Of a stretch of 64,000 nt of DNA, positions 35,465 to 48,489 are shown in pieces. The translations under genes were made by a program, and so were the position numbers. Every line of letters begins with the position of its first letter. Within the stretch, counting starts at the first letter, position 1. Location of the stretch: positions 14,056,001 to 14,120,000 of the forward strand of contig NC_046676.1 of assembly GCF_003369915.1 (NCBI RefSeq), written 5' to 3'. This stretch comes from Drosophila miranda. Its lineage: Eukaryota > Arthropoda > Insecta > Diptera > Drosophilidae. Below the pieces are notes generated by a model, which searched no databases, was not told where the DNA came from, and worked only from the letters and a program-made list of their open reading frames with translations.

Positions 35465-36821
35465 GTAAAATGATTACATCAGTTATCGCATTTCATTGGA
35501 ATAGAATGGAATGCCAAAACTGCTGAAATCTGGCTGTGATTCTCATACCAAGGTGTTTGGATGGTCTGCTGTTCAGATCTAGAATTTCCCAGTCATTCCA
35601 GTCACCTCCGGTTGCTTGCATACTTCTTGGGGATGCGAGACACAATGGCTCAGGTTCTGTTAGTTACACACACATTTCATTTCCCGAGAACCAGCACTCT
35701 GAGTCACACTGCATCTCCAGTAGACTCCACTCCACTCCATTCCTCGTTCTTGGCAAGCATTTGTAATGCTAAAAAGTTTTTACGTATTTGTACTTATAAT
35801 AGCCAGGCCCTGAAGCAGTGCACTCCGCCAACAAAGCGCACAATCAGCCAACAGCTAACAGCAAACAGAACCGAAATTACGAGTACTAAGTACTCAGCAA
35901 ATAAATTCCTGATTGAATTAACTGATTTATGGCTCGATGACGGGTGTCACCGAAAATCATTTGAAATAATTATGGGTTAATTGGTATTCAATGGGCATCG
36001 CTCGACAAGAGCCAACAATGGTGGATCCAATGGTGGATCCAATGCAAAACACACAACACAAATCACAAACACACAGATATTGGAGTCGCCAGCTCGACCT
36101 TGTGGCGTTCAGAGAGCGCAGTAAACTCGACAAATACTAAAAAAAAAATACAAAAAACTTTGTATCCACTCAGTTGGTGGGTAAGTGGGGTGGTGTGCGT
36201 GTGCTGTGTGCTGTGTGCTGTGTGCTGGCCAGGGCCCAAAGTACAAAGTTTAATGGTTTTTGGCCGAAACCGTAAAGCGAAAACATCTAAACTGGTTGTA
36301 GGCCACCATTTCCGCAGAGCATCCAAGAATTTGAGCGTCGAGTCTGGCTCTCATGTTCTCGTGTTCTCAGTGCGTTCTTCCGAATCGCGGAATGGAAGGT
36401 GTGAACGTGCCCCAGCAGTAATCTCCCACTGGAGTTGCACATTATCTCGTTCGCGCCGATAAACGACTGTTTGTATGCACTTGAATCTGAGAATAATCTG
36501 CGTATCGCTGGAGTGCTGGATTGGATCGAGTGGGGCAATTAAAACGCTTCGTTTCTATTGTCTCCGACCGTGCGACGCCTGCAAATAGCTCAAACCATTA
36601 GCCGAATCCCATTTTGCTGCATTGCGTTTCGTTTATGAATATGAATAATGGCTTGCGGGCTGTCTGCCTGGAATTTTCAATAATAAAATCGTTGCTGTTT
36701 ACGCACGAGTCCGAATATTAAAAGATATACTCGTATGTATGTATGTATGCCCAAGCACAGCCCTGGCCTCGGTCAAGGTTTCATTCCGACATTTGTTATA
36801 TGCGAAACCTCAGAGTCAGAG

Positions 36822-36852
<31 letters not shown>

Positions 36853-37716
36853 CAGATTCAGAGCCGTAGAGTAGACAGAGGGGGAGAGGCAGCAGGAGCC
36901 TGCCAGTCCATTAAAAAGTGCTTAATTGCCGAGCTGAACGGCAGCCAAGGTCTGTCCCTGCCAGGAAGGGCGCAGAGCGTTACAGTACTCGTATGAGACT
37001 CGAGCAATTATCCAGCGCACAAAAGCCGCGCCACAAAAGAGCCCCAGCAAAAAGTCATTGTGCTGACTTGAAGGTTCTGGAGACAGTCCCCGTCCCCCGT
37101 CGCCCAACCACCAAAACAAGATTGCAGATCGGTTTTGTTCGTCTGTTTTGTTTTGTGTCGAAGCATCGCATAGCTGATAAATCAGCTTTTGGCCAAAACT
37201 AAATACAGCCACAGCTCGAGCGTTGTCAAGCCCCACAAGGCCAACACGCCCCGCAACGTGTCTGAGGTCTGGGCCAACGTCGGGGCATCTCTCCTCCACT
37301 GTCATCTGGTTGTCTCTTCAAGCCATGCCATGGATATCCATAGACATAAGTAAACATATGGAAAGAGTGGGGAAAAAGAAGCAGAAGCACAGAACAGAAG
37401 ATGTTGATCATGATCGTATCGTGATCGTGAACGCTGATCGCGGATCATGAGCTCCAGCATCGAGACCCAATGTCGGCTAGAACTTTACGATGTGATTATC
37501 AAGTGATATTGAATGATTGCATTCCTGTTTACCTGGCTTTTGCCTGATAATTATAGATTAACAACTTAACCGGTATTACAGCTTATCTGTCTGTAGGTCG
37601 TCCCCCCATAAAAACAGCTTGATATGTCTTATATATAATTTTGATTTGCTTTTCTAGTTAACAGCTGCAAGGCGGTCAACTCTTGAAACAACAACGACTC
37701 CAACAACAGCCACAAC
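35465..37716 (+). other. Probable first intron and 5' UTR of the emp-like gene
   Basis: No coding exon recognised. It contains a hexanucleotide AGAGCC repeat (36,812-36,855) and GTGCTGT-type repeats near 36,200. It ends with a pyrimidine-rich acceptor (ttgcttttctagttaacag) followed by a CAACAA-rich leader before the ATG at 37,717. Confidence 0.5.
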
Positions 37717-40522
37717 ATGAACGGTCCCAAACACAAACTATGCACTAAACTGTCCAGCACGTATCTGAGAAAATGGTGTAAGTATAATCAATTCAATGAA
37801 TCCGAGTAGCCCCCAAGGGGGTGAGCGATGCTTCGGTGATGTGTTCTCAGAGTTTTCCCCACTGGAAGCTGGACGAGTATTACCTGAAATCCCACTACCA
37901 TTAGCATCTGATTAGCCAACCGCGCTCTTCCTATTAACAAAAAATTTCCATATGGATTTCCGCATTGATTTGTGCAATAATCCCCTGAAACGATTTATGC
38001 TCAACGCAATGGCAGGTGGAACCACAAGAACCCATCGACTGACTTAACGCCAGGGCGAATCATCCATATATCGCATACAATATATAACTCCACGTGCCGT
38101 GCCTGGTTCTTGATTTTGCTCAATAGATTGCGAATGCTTCGCTTTGTTCGTATGACTGGTTAGACTGGTATTCGCTTTTGAATTTCTAATTGATTCCGCT
38201 GAAAGTACGCAGAGGATAAACTCAGATCTTCACCCAAGTAGCTACCGACTTTCCCTTCCTTTCGTTTCCTTCTGGAAAAATAAGACTAAGGCGCAGTGGG
38301 CTTTTAGTTCCAAGGACTGGGACTGGGATCTGGGACTGGGATATGGCTCTGATTGCTGTTGTTTAGCGTCGACATTCCAGTTCTGGCGCTTGCACTTCAG
38401 TAATTAAACGATAATTATTCAATCACAACTAATTGGGGATCGGATCGGGCATCTCTATCCATCGCTAATTGGATAACAAAGTGTATAAGGTCAAAGGGTC
38501 ACTAGAAGAGTGATTCATGTTCCGCAATATGTACACTAGTGTTCTATTCGTTCGATGTATAAATATTTATGCCGAGCTGTCCCAGTCGAGTGCCAACTCA
38601 AATATTTGTCTCGATCGAAGCCAACAAAGCCAACATTTTCCCACCTTCCCGCTCACAGGGTCTGACTCATTCCAATCATCCACTGATTTATGCAATCGCT
38701 GTACAACCGTTGAATAATTCTCCTTGGTTTTCCAGGGATTACGATCGCCATTGCGTCGATTTTGATAGTGGGAGGCGTTTTGGTGGCCTGCGAGTTCTCC
38801 GTGCTGATCAATGCCATTGTGGACCGCATGGTGGCTCTGCGGCCTGGCGCCAAGACCTTCGGCTGGTGGGCCAAGCCGCCGGTGGAGCCCCACATCAGTC
38901 TGTACATCTACAATGTGACCAATGCCGATGACTTCCTCAGCAATGGCTCCAAGGCCATTGTCGATGAGGTGGGTCCCTATGTCTACAGGTAAGTGATCTT
39001 TAAACTGCACCTAAACGTCAATGTTAACACGATCTTCTCTCCCTTCATCTCCGACTTGCAGCGAGAGCTGGGAAAAGGTTAACATCGTGGAGAATGACAA
39101 TGGCACGCTCAGCTACAATCTGCGCAAGATCTACTCGTTCCGCGAAGATCTGTCTGTGGGCCCCGAAGATGACGTGGTGATTGTGCCCAACATTCCCATG
39201 CTGAGTGCCACCTCCCAAAGCAAGCATGCGGCCAGGTGAGTGCCCTGCGTGTGCCGACAGTGGCTTCTACAAAAAATGCTGCAATCTGATTAACCCTGAT
39301 CTTGCCCATCCCAGGTTCCTGCGTCTGGCCATGGCCAGCATCATGGACATACTGAAGATCAAGCCGTTCGTTCAGGTGTCCGTGGGACAGCTGCTCTGGG
39401 GATACGAGGATCCGCTGCTCAAGCTGGCCAAGGATGTGGTGCCTAAGGAGCAGAAGCTGCCATACGAGGAGTTCGGCCTGCTGTACGGCAAGAACGGCAC
39501 CTCCTCCGACCGCGTCACCGTCAACACAGGCGTCGATGACATCGAGAAGTACGGCATTATCGACCAGTACAACGGTCGCACCCACCTGCCCCACTGGACC
39601 ACCGATGAGTGCAATCACCTGAACGGCACTGACGGCTCCATCTTCCCCCCGCACATCGACCACGATCGTGTGTTGCATGTGTACGACAAAGATCTCTGCC
39701 GCCTGATGCCGCTGGTCTTCGAAAAGGAGGTGATGACCTCTAACGAGGTGCCCGGCTATCGCTTCACCCCACCCGAGTGGGTCTTTGCCGATGTCGAGAG
39801 CCACCCGGAGAACATGTGCTTCTGCCCCGCCGGCCAGCCGTCGTGCTCCCCCAACGGTCTCTTCAACGTCTCGCTGTGTCAATACGGTACTACTCACTGG
39901 GCCTCAAAAGATCCCTTCCTGACACTAACAAATGTCTCGCCCGTACAGATTCCCCCATCATGCTAAGCTTCCCCCATTTCTATCTCGGCGACGAGAGCCT
40001 GCGGACACAGGTGGAGGGCATTTCGCCGCCAGAGAAGGAGAAGCATCAGTTCTTCCTCGATGTGCAGCCGGTAAGAAAGGCGACCCTTTCCTCCTGTCAG
40101 TTCTCCTGTAATGGTCATTCATTTCCGTCTTTATCCCATAGAAAATGGGAACCACTCTGCGTGTTCGAGCTCGTATCCAAATCAATCTGGCCGTCAGCCA
40201 GGTGTTCGACATCAAGCAAGTGGCCAACTTCCCAGACATCATCTTCCCCATTCTGTGGTTCGAGGAGGGGATCGACAGCCTGCCCAATGAGGTCACCGAT
40301 CTGATGCGCTTTGCCGAACAAGTGCCGCCCAAGATACGTGTGGCTCTGATTGTCGGCCTGTTCGCCCTGGGGGTGGCCCTGCTGCTGCTGTCGACCTTCT
40401 GCCTGATCCGCAACTCTCACCGGCAGAGCACCCTGCATCTGGAGGGCTCCAACTACCTGGCCACCGCCCAAGTGGACATGAACAAGAAGCAGAACAAGGA
40501 CACCCAGCCCGCCAGATACTAG
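37717..40522 (+). CDS. emp: CD36-family receptor, probable epithelial membrane protein (emp)
   Basis: Exons 37,717-37,777, 38,736-38,988, 39,062-39,235, 39,315-39,886, 39,949-40,070 and 40,142-40,522 join to 521 codons (520 aa), all GT-AG with consistent phases. The product has a short cytoplasmic N-terminus, a first membrane segment at about residues 21-43 and an ectodomain with several N-glycosylation sites and the Cys-rich CFCPAGQPSC region. A second membrane segment spans about 460-483, followed by a 37-residue polar cytoplasmic tail. Family members take up lipid or protein ligands at the apical membrane, and emp is expressed in epithelia. The emp name rests on family, length and the zip-adjacent neighbourhood as I recall it, not on alignment. 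It is in the same orientation as the next CD36 gene. Confidence 0.85.
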
Positions 40523-41080
40523 AGATTGTCGAGTTTTGGATGATATGATCAGTAGACGTATCGAGGGGTCGGTCTCTGGGTGTCTTAGTTTAGTGTAGAT
40601 AGGTAACTGGGACTAGCCCATTCCATTCCATTCCCATAACCCATCCCCTGCACCCATCCGATCCGATCAGATCCGATCAGATCCATTCGGGTTTGATCCG
40701 GTGGGGGGTGTGTGTGAGTGTCTGTAGTCTAGAACAAATGGAGCTGGGAAGACTTGTATGTATTTTGTATGTGTATCTGTACTTGTATCTGTATCTGTAT
40801 CTATTGTATTGTATGTAGGTTATCTTTGTAAGTAATCGTTATGAAATTTTGATGATGATGTGTAGTCCTACGCAACAGTCGTGATCGCATTAAGGCTCAA
40901 AGCTTCGACTTAGCTTAAACTTTGATTTGTTATACCAAAACTGAATTAATATACCCCAACAACCCCACAATTCCCCGTACCCCGTTGTACCACTTGTTGA
41001 AATTCGATGTCAAGACAATCAAGTCACAAACCAAACCCGAAACGTTTCTCAAATAAAAAATAAAGCAATGTTCCGTCCTC
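40523..41080 (+). other. emp-like 3' UTR
   Basis: Runs from the stop to poly(A) signals AATAAA at 41,052-41,057 and just after. It includes a CTGTAT repeat (40,771-40,803) and a GATCCGATCA repeat near 40,660. Confidence 0.6.
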
Positions 41081-42970
41081 CATACAAATGTGCTTCATTA
41101 TCGATCCAATAGAAAACATCTATTGTATCTATCCCATGTACAATTTATATGTGTATAATATGCAAATAATTACGATATTATTTTAATTAGGCATAGACCG
41201 GAATCGAATCCCCTCTTCCCCTCGCCTCCACAACCCCGAAAGCTTCAACAGAATCCAAAGCAGGGCTTCACGTTCCCCTGCAAAATGTTTGTCGGCTTAA
41301 GCTCTACACATTTGGTTCTCAAATGGCCTATCCCCATTCAGTAGCCATAGAATATTTAGATGGGTTCCCGAAACAAAAGAATATTTGTATTTCTTAATAA
41401 AAATAACAACAATAAAAAAGTACCTAGCGGGAGAACAAAATCAAATTTGAAAATGTGTTTTGCCATCGATAATTGCTTAATTGCCGACCATTTCAGTGTT
41501 TATAGACATGCAGCTTCCTTTTCCGGAATGCAATCGGTACTAGACCCGAAAGTATGCAACGAATGATGTTTCAGAATATTATTCTCTGATGAACTCTGGA
41601 ATAATATCCCAGCAAATGCGGTCTGGATTTGTGTCTATTCTTGGGAATGATCGAATGCAACGACCGGCTATAAGTATTCCCCTGTGGGCCTTTGATGCTT
41701 AGATTTAAAAATGTTAGAATCTGGCTCCTATTGATCCCAAAAGTATGCTTCCGAAGGGCCTTAGCTGGATCGAGATCAAGTGAAAACGAAAACGAGAATC
41801 GAGGCAATCGAGGCAATCGAGACAGATAAGCCCTATCTATCCATCAGTTGATTTAATGTCCGAGTTCCCTTTCTATATAGGATTCCAGCGGCTGCGAGGT
41901 CATCCAACATAACCCAAACAAACAAAAAATACATGAAACATTAAATGGTAATAAAAAATTCAATGAATTATAAAGCCCGCCTATCAGCAGAACTCATCTC
42001 AAAATGCCAGGTTTAGGAATTCAGTTATATAGTAGTTTGTTTACTTTCGATTGGATGCATTAAAGACCTCCAGACACAGACCAGACCGGATTCTGCAGCA
42101 CAGCCATTAAAGCGTCTATTAATACTGGATTCCATGATTGTTATTGCGGATCACTGTGCCTGGATCAGAGTCAGAGTCAGAGCAGACCAAGACCAATCCG
42201 GGACAGACTTTAATGGCAAGTCATTTGTTTCGTTGCACGTTCTACTGCCCGCTGGACTGATAAGCGGAGTGCCGTCTGCGTCTGCGTCTGCGTCTGTCTG
42301 TGCCTGATAAGACAGCCTCTGCGGCGACCCCAGGGCGGCGTCTCCCAGTCAAGTGCAGGCAATCTCCACCTGCCAACGACCGAGGTTAGCCGTGAATCCA
42401 CGCAGGGGGGACTGCCACCACCTGAATGGCAACAGGTGATCCAACAAATGGAAGACGTCATTCGGACGCATAGCGCTCCTGAATAACAGGAGAAAGTGCT
42501 CCGTGCAGACTTACAGTAAGTACCCTTAAGTACTGCTTATCTGGAACATAAAGTTTTAATTGGAATGTGCGTGAATTGTATGATCGGGTCAGAGATCCCC
42601 CATTATCGCTGCTATTCCCCAGAGTGGGAGCAACGGAGAGAGCGGCCGGGAGCCGGGAGCCGTAAGTCGGGAGCCGGGCAGCCGAATCAGCCTCAGCCTC
42701 AGCCTCAGTTTCAGTTTCAGCTCCAGCTCGAGGGCTTAGCTGATAGCCTTTCCGTTATTTTGATTTCATATATTTTGTTTTCATTTCATTGCGTTCCGCT
42801 GGCCAAGAGTCGTGATAAGTGATTGTAACACCAGTGTCCAAAGCGCTTAGATTTCGAGTCAAACGGATCGCGTGTTTTCTCCCGAACAGACGTGGTTCTT
42901 TCTCCGGCCAGTTGCTGTCTCCATCTGACTATTCGTCTTAGTACCAAGATCTCTGAACCTCCCTTAAGAG
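41081..42970. other. Intergenic stretch upstream of the third CD36 gene
   Basis: No gene seen. It has repeats of GTCTGC (42,268-42,300), GGGAGCC (42,646-42,680) and CTCAG/TTTCAG (42,690-42,725). A candidate 5' UTR donor lies at about 42,517 (tacagtaagtacc), and candidate acceptors lie at about 42,889 and 42,940 just before the ATG at 42,971. Confidence 0.5.
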
Positions 42971-44715
42971 ATGAAGCCTGGACAGAAGCTGAGAGTAGCT
43001 CTCTATGTGTTTCTCGGCCTGACGAGTCTCTATCTGTTTGTGCTGTCCTGCATCTGGGACTATCGCGTAGTGGTGGCCCGGGAACATGTCCGCTTCCGCC
43101 AGGAGATGCCCACCATGGACAGCTGGGTGAACTCTCCGTTTGGTAAGCTCAAGAGCTACCTGTTCAACGTGACGAACGCCGCCGAGTTTGAGAGCGGGCG
43201 CGACAAGCGGCTGAAAGTGGACCAGATCGGACCGATCACCTACAAAATAGTGGGCTACAACGACATCCTCAGTCGCACAGAAAACAATGTGACGTACCGA
43301 AAGAATCGCTACCGCCATGTGGAGTTCCTGCCGGAGGAGAGCGTTGCTCCCGATGTCCTCAACTGGACCATCACCTCGCCCAACAACGTGTTACTGGGCG
43401 CGGCGGCCAAGTTCAAGCACGTGGCACCGTTCTCGGTCCTTGGCTTCGATGCCATCACTAGGTTCGAGGACTTGTTCATCACGGGCTCCGTCTACTACTT
43501 CCTCTGGGAGTTCACACGACCCTCCCTGCAGCTGGTATCCAACCTACTGCCCTTCGCCCTGTCCTCCAACTGCGGACCGCTGCACAATGTAAGCGGTTCG
43601 ATTCCATCACATCTGGCCATATTCTTATACGCTTCCACCCGTAGGCTCTCAAGGATAAGGAAGAGGTCTACACGGTGAACATTGGCCCGGAGCAAGGCAT
43701 TGACAACTTCTTTCGCATCGAGACCCTCAACGGCCAGCAGGTCATCAAAGAGCAGCTGCCGCGCAGCGAAGAGTGGTCCAATGACGCCTGCCCCTACAAC
43801 GTGAGCGGCGCTCACGACAACTCGCTTTTCCCGCCCTTCCTGCAGCCAGAAACACCGCTGAACGTCGTGGCCATCGAGTCCTGCCGCGTCCTGCCCCTCA
43901 TCTACCAGCGCCCAGAGCGCTACGCCGGCCTCGACACCTACCGATACCTGCTGCTGCAGCCCGGCCAGGAGCCCCCAAAGTGCATGGACACTACCTACGG
44001 CATCAAATTGCACAAAGGGATGTTTGACGTCTCCAAGTGTGTGATAAGTAAGTCGATCGGGGGATTCCCTCACAAAATTTTTGAATTATTTCTAACGTTT
44101 TTGCATCGGTTGCAGATGATGCCCCATCGGCGTTCTCGGCGCCACACTTCTATGGCAGCAGCTACAACTGGAGCGAGCACTACGAAGGCTACAATCCGAA
44201 TGCCGAGGAGCACGAGCCGTTCATCCTGATGGAGCCCACGACAGGCATACCTGTCAACGAGAAGTACCGCTTCCAGTCAAACATACCCATGCCGAATCTC
44301 TCTTCCTACAGCAGGAGACTGAAGAGCTTCAGCAACATGCTGCTGCCCACCTTCTGGTATGAGTTTGTAAGTGGAAACAGCCGCCAACCCCCATGGAAAT
44401 TTCCCTCCCACTGATACCCCATTGAACGTTTTCCAGGAAATGGGTGAGCTGCCCGACTTCGTGCTCAGGCTGATGTGGATCAATGTGAAGGTGCTGCCCC
44501 ACGTGCAGGCGCCCTGCATGGCTCTGCTGCTGCTGCTCGGCCTGTGGAGCGCCCTCAAAGTGATCCGTGTGGCCTGGGGCGATCTCGGTTACGTGGATCT
44601 CTATCGCAAGATCTGCGGCCGCGGCACCACAAACGCCTGCCTTGAAACGGTGTTTCCGACAACCGATCGCCACCTTACGCAATGCGGCCAAGTTTCTGAT
44701 GAGGCTGTCAAATAG
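42971..44715 (+). CDS. CD36-family scavenger receptor (possible CG2736 orthologue)
   Basis: Exons 42,971-43,588, 43,645-44,047, 44,116-44,366 and 44,437-44,715 total 1,551 bases (516 aa), GT-AG throughout. There is a membrane segment at residues 7-29, then an ectodomain starting with the family-typical sequence for one chain crossing (YLFNVTNAAEFESG and VDQIGPITYKIV). Conserved Cys residues follow around NDACPYNVSG and later, and a second membrane segment lies at about 448-469. A 46-residue C-terminal cytoplasmic tail ends the protein. Function in the family is ligand uptake at the plasma membrane; no ligand can be inferred. The four-exon structure differs from the six-exon structure of its two neighbours, so the cluster is old rather than a recent duplication. 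Confidence 0.87.
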
Positions 44716-47024
44716 TCTCTGATTTAGGTTGTGATTGAGCTCAGTTCCAAGCCCAGGCCCAGGCCCAGGCCCAGGGCCAGATCCGAGAGCTGGACTAGTG
44801 TACATATACTATACATGCATACAAATACTCGTAGTTTTAGGCTAGAGGTGCGGTCTGCCGCTGCACTTATCAGTTTTTTTTTGTTTTTTTTCTTTTATAT
44901 AATATACTATTAAGTTGAAAATTGAATTCTCGCCTCATTTCACCTTATCTGTCAGAGGAGAGCCAGAGCTCTGCCCAAGCCCGGCCTAAGCTAGTCCCAG
45001 ACATTGGTCTCATCTAATCCCCACTGATCCTCCTCCCCCTCCTCCTACCATTCCTCTGTCGCCACCTTTGCCGTGTTGACTGTTTGAGGTCGCGGCTTTC
45101 GTTTGATTCGCCTCGCTTTTTGTGTGGTGGCAGGCAGCAGCTCGGAATGACAATGAAAACTTGGGCACGTACCAAGTGGAAGATTTATTTTGCGCTTTAT
45201 TCAATCTGTACATTTAACTTTTCGTTGTCATTATTTCTTCAGCTTCTTCTTGCTCTGTGTACCTTGTGGTTTTGTATACCCTTGAGGAGGGTCGAAACGT
45301 TTTGGCCAGGAGCTTGCAACGCTCCTAGAAAGAAATGCTTCCGCGTCTATTCAGGCATCTAAATAATTGTATTTATTATTTTGAAAACTTGCTATTGGGT
45401 TTTCTGAAAACTAACTAAAGTGTTAAATACAATTAAAATTACAAAAGTTTAAATATTTAAGATTATACAACCAAATTGTATGATCTGAGAGTTTTCTTCA
45501 TCATCTTTCGACATAATCCTGTAGAATATTTTAGACTCCCTATAGGAAGGGAGTTCAATGCTTCGATCCGTTGGAGGATAGCCTTCTTTTCTTGTTTACC
45601 TGTATTGTACTTGATTTTGTTCATCTTTCCTGAACCTGAACTTTTGAACATGCCCCTGTCATGCCCATGTCTCTCTCTCTGGCTGATGCCCCGATGCGGT
45701 TTCAAGGTAAGCAACCCTTTGTCTCTTTTTCTCTCGCGTCAACGAAATGTCGTGTGTTGACCGTTTTTTTCCTTTCCCGATTACTCTCGATTTGCATAAA
45801 TCGATATATATGTGACGACTGCCGCTTGGGGCAAAGGATGCCCCAATTTAAATGTTAATCGCCGCCAAACAAGCCGAAAGTTGTTTGTATAATTGGCTCG
45901 GATGTTATATCACAGTGGAGAGTCGGGTCAACGCCGGTCGAGGTGATTTATTAACCTTTTCGCAGCCTGTCTTGGTAATCCATTGAGCCAGCCAGCAGCC
46001 AGATCGTCTTCATATGCTTGATAATTGCGCTTTTTCTAGAATCGCCTGCGTCATTGGCAGTGCCATAGTGCCATAAAAGCTGCGAAAGTACATAATTATA
46101 CGAATATAAAGTGTATTTTTACTTTTTTATAGTTAATTAATGTTGCCCCCAAAGCGGCTAGAATTATCAGTCTGAGCTCGAGTCCCGAATCCATTAGCAG
46201 ACGTCCTCTTGTCCCCTGTACAGCTGACCGACCGTTGGAGCTAAATATTATCTGCCAAAAAGGCGGAAAAACCCCCTAGTCATGGCTAAGACGGCAACAA
46301 ATACATACATATGTATGTATGTACCCAAGGCAGTGGGGTAAATCCCGATTTATTAGACCAGTTGGAATGAATCGGCGCTAAAGCTTTCGCAATATGGTCG
46401 GGTCTAGACTTGTGCGTGCGATCCATGAGCCGAAAGATAATTAAAAGGGAAATGGAAATGCATAAAAGTGATTACAACACAAAAACAACAATAACAATAA
46501 CAACAACAGCACCAGCACCAGAAACAACTAAATGCGATCGTTAAACCAAGTCAGAGTCAGAGACCAAACCAGCTAAAGCCAGATCAGTGAGTGTCTCAGA
46601 TCTCCGCTCTCCATGCTCGGCTCTGTCCAAGTCCAACTCCAGCTCGGAACTCGGTCCGGACTGGCAAAATCAACATTTAAATTTCAATTTCCACGCAAGT
46701 CAATGTTTTTCCTACGAATTTCGTACGTGAGAGCCGCCAAAAAAGAAAACAAAAACAAGAGTAACGATCAAATAAACACAAAACCAGAGATCTGGGCAGA
46801 GGCATGAGGAGTGGACAGATAAATCTGTGATAAACTCGCATTTCCATTCCACCCTATGAACTGGTGGACTGAACAGACAGACCGTTTGACTGCTTGCCGA
46901 AAAATTCAGCTGAAAAAACCTTAAGTCAATCGTTGAAAATCCGGTTCCACATGCGAAAGCTCCAAGCGAGCGGGGCTGGCTGCTGGGAATTGCGCTCAGT
47001 GTATGAGCCGTTAAAGCTCCTTAG
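44716..47024. other. Intergenic stretch between CD36 and OS-D genes
   Basis: No gene seen. A CCCAGG repeat lies at 44,753-44,773. A sequence starting tatacccttgaggaggg at 45,275 resembles the edge of a DINE-1 type element, but no partner end was found. The rest is AT-rich with CA/CAA tracts near 46,480-46,530. Confidence 0.5.
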
Positions 47025-47132
47025 TATAAAAGTCAGCTAAACAGGCTAACAGCTCGCAATCAAAGCTGCACCGTTGTACGCACCACAACGCAACCCATCT
47101 CCGCCCAACCCCAACGATCAGACAAAAACGAA
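47025..47132 (+). promoter_or_regulatory. TATA promoter and first exon of the OS-D gene
   Basis: TATAAAAG at 47,025-47,032 predicts a start near 47,055-47,062. A non-coding exon would end at 47,132 with the strong donor AA|GTGAGTG. The acceptor is the CAG at 47,891-47,893, giving a 758-base intron before the coding exon. Confidence 0.65.
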
Positions 47133-47904
47133 GTGAGTGACAACCGTGTTTAGTAGTGCACCACCAGTCGTAAAGTTGAGTGCCAAAAAAAAAAAAATAG
47201 AGACGAGGAAACCAATTCCAATTCCAATTCCAATTCAGGCTTAGAGCATGATAGTACGTCCGACCTGTCGTGCACAATTATTGAGTAAATTTTGACAAAC
47301 CACCGGCGGCCGTACTGCGCCCGTTAAACAACAGTTTGTGGTGACATGGCTGCACTGATTTGCATAGTCAGAAGAGCAGAGTAGAGAAAGATGTAGTGGA
47401 TAGAAGGGAATAGAAGCGGAGAGGACAGAGGGAAACCAACAAGCAGCGACGTGGTCTTCGCCGATTGAGAAATTGTGAAATCTTCTGTGTAAAATATCGA
47501 AATTAAAATGAACACCAATTAGTATGCATACGCGATATATATGCCAAGGGCCATTAATAATGCATGACAAAGTGGGCTCCGCTCCGCCATCGGGGGGCTC
47601 ATCGCGATCACCTCAGATGATTCTTTCTACATTCAGACAAACATAAACCGATTTCGGAGACTTGGCGGCGACGCCTTCTATATTCAATAGATTTGCATGT
47701 TCAAAGCGTTTCCAGATAAGCAGCCTCTGGCCAATGCGGCCATTCCAAGAAATCATTCCGAATTATTTGCACTCTAAACAATTGCCTCTATAAGCATCAG
47801 ACAAACAATGGCACCAGGGGGTCTAATTTTTATTTGCTTTGCCATTACCCGAATTTGGGGACTAACCCAAACACCTCCCTCCTCCTTTTACAGCACTCGT
47901 CAAG

Positions 47905-48282
47905 ATGAAAGCTTCGCTGGCCATTGTGTTGTGCGTGCTCGCCGGACTGGCGGCCGCCGCTCCGGACCAGTACACCAGCAAGTTCGACAATGTTAATGTG
48001 GATGATGTGCTCGGCAATCAGCGCGTGCTGAACAACTACCTCAAGTGTCTGATGGATAAGGGGCCATGCACGGCCGAAGGCCGTGAGCTGAAGCGCCTGC
48101 TGCCTGACGCCCTGCAGTCCGACTGCTCCAAATGCACCGCCGCTCAGCGTCGCAACTCCGAAAAGGTGATCAACATCTTGCGCTCCAAATATCCAGGCGA
48201 ATGGAAGCAGCTGCTCGACAAGTACGACTCGAAGGGAATCTATAGGTCCAAGTACGAGGCGGCGGCGAAGAAGCAGCACTAA
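47905..48282 (+). CDS. OS-D / chemosensory protein (pherokine family)
   Basis: Single coding exon of 125 aa with a hydrophobic signal peptide (residues 1-18). The mature protein carries the four-cysteine OS-D signature C48-x6-C55-x18-C74-x2-C77, with the family sequences YTSKFDNVNVDDVL and LLPDALQSDCSKC. OS-D proteins are small secreted alpha-helical carriers of hydrophobic ligands. Drosophila members (EbpIII, Phk-3, a10) are expressed in ejaculatory bulb, epidermis or antenna and are induced by viral or bacterial infection. I cannot tell which member this is. A TATA promoter and one 5' UTR intron lie upstream. A weak poly(A) signal (ATTAAA, about 48,352) lies downstream, and the gene is convergent with the next one. 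Confidence 0.92.
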   Translation: MKASLAIVLCVLAGLAAAAPDQYTSKFDNVNVDDVLGNQRVLNNYLKCLMDKGPCTAEGRELKRLLPDALQSDCSKCTAAQRRNSEKVINILRSKYPGEWKQLLDKYDSKGIYRSKYEAAAKKQH

Positions 48283-48489
48283 GCGGGGGTCGCACTCCGC
48301 GGTCTACAACTCATTTCACATGAACTTAATTTAAAATCAGAAGCTCCACAATTAAAAATGTAATTTTGTATACCTAAATGCGGCAAAACAAAACTTTTAT
48401 TCCAACGCGGAAGCTGGATGCGGATGCGCTAACGAATATCAACTAGTGCTTAACGAACAAAACAGGCTGCACTGCGGCTGGGGCTTTTG

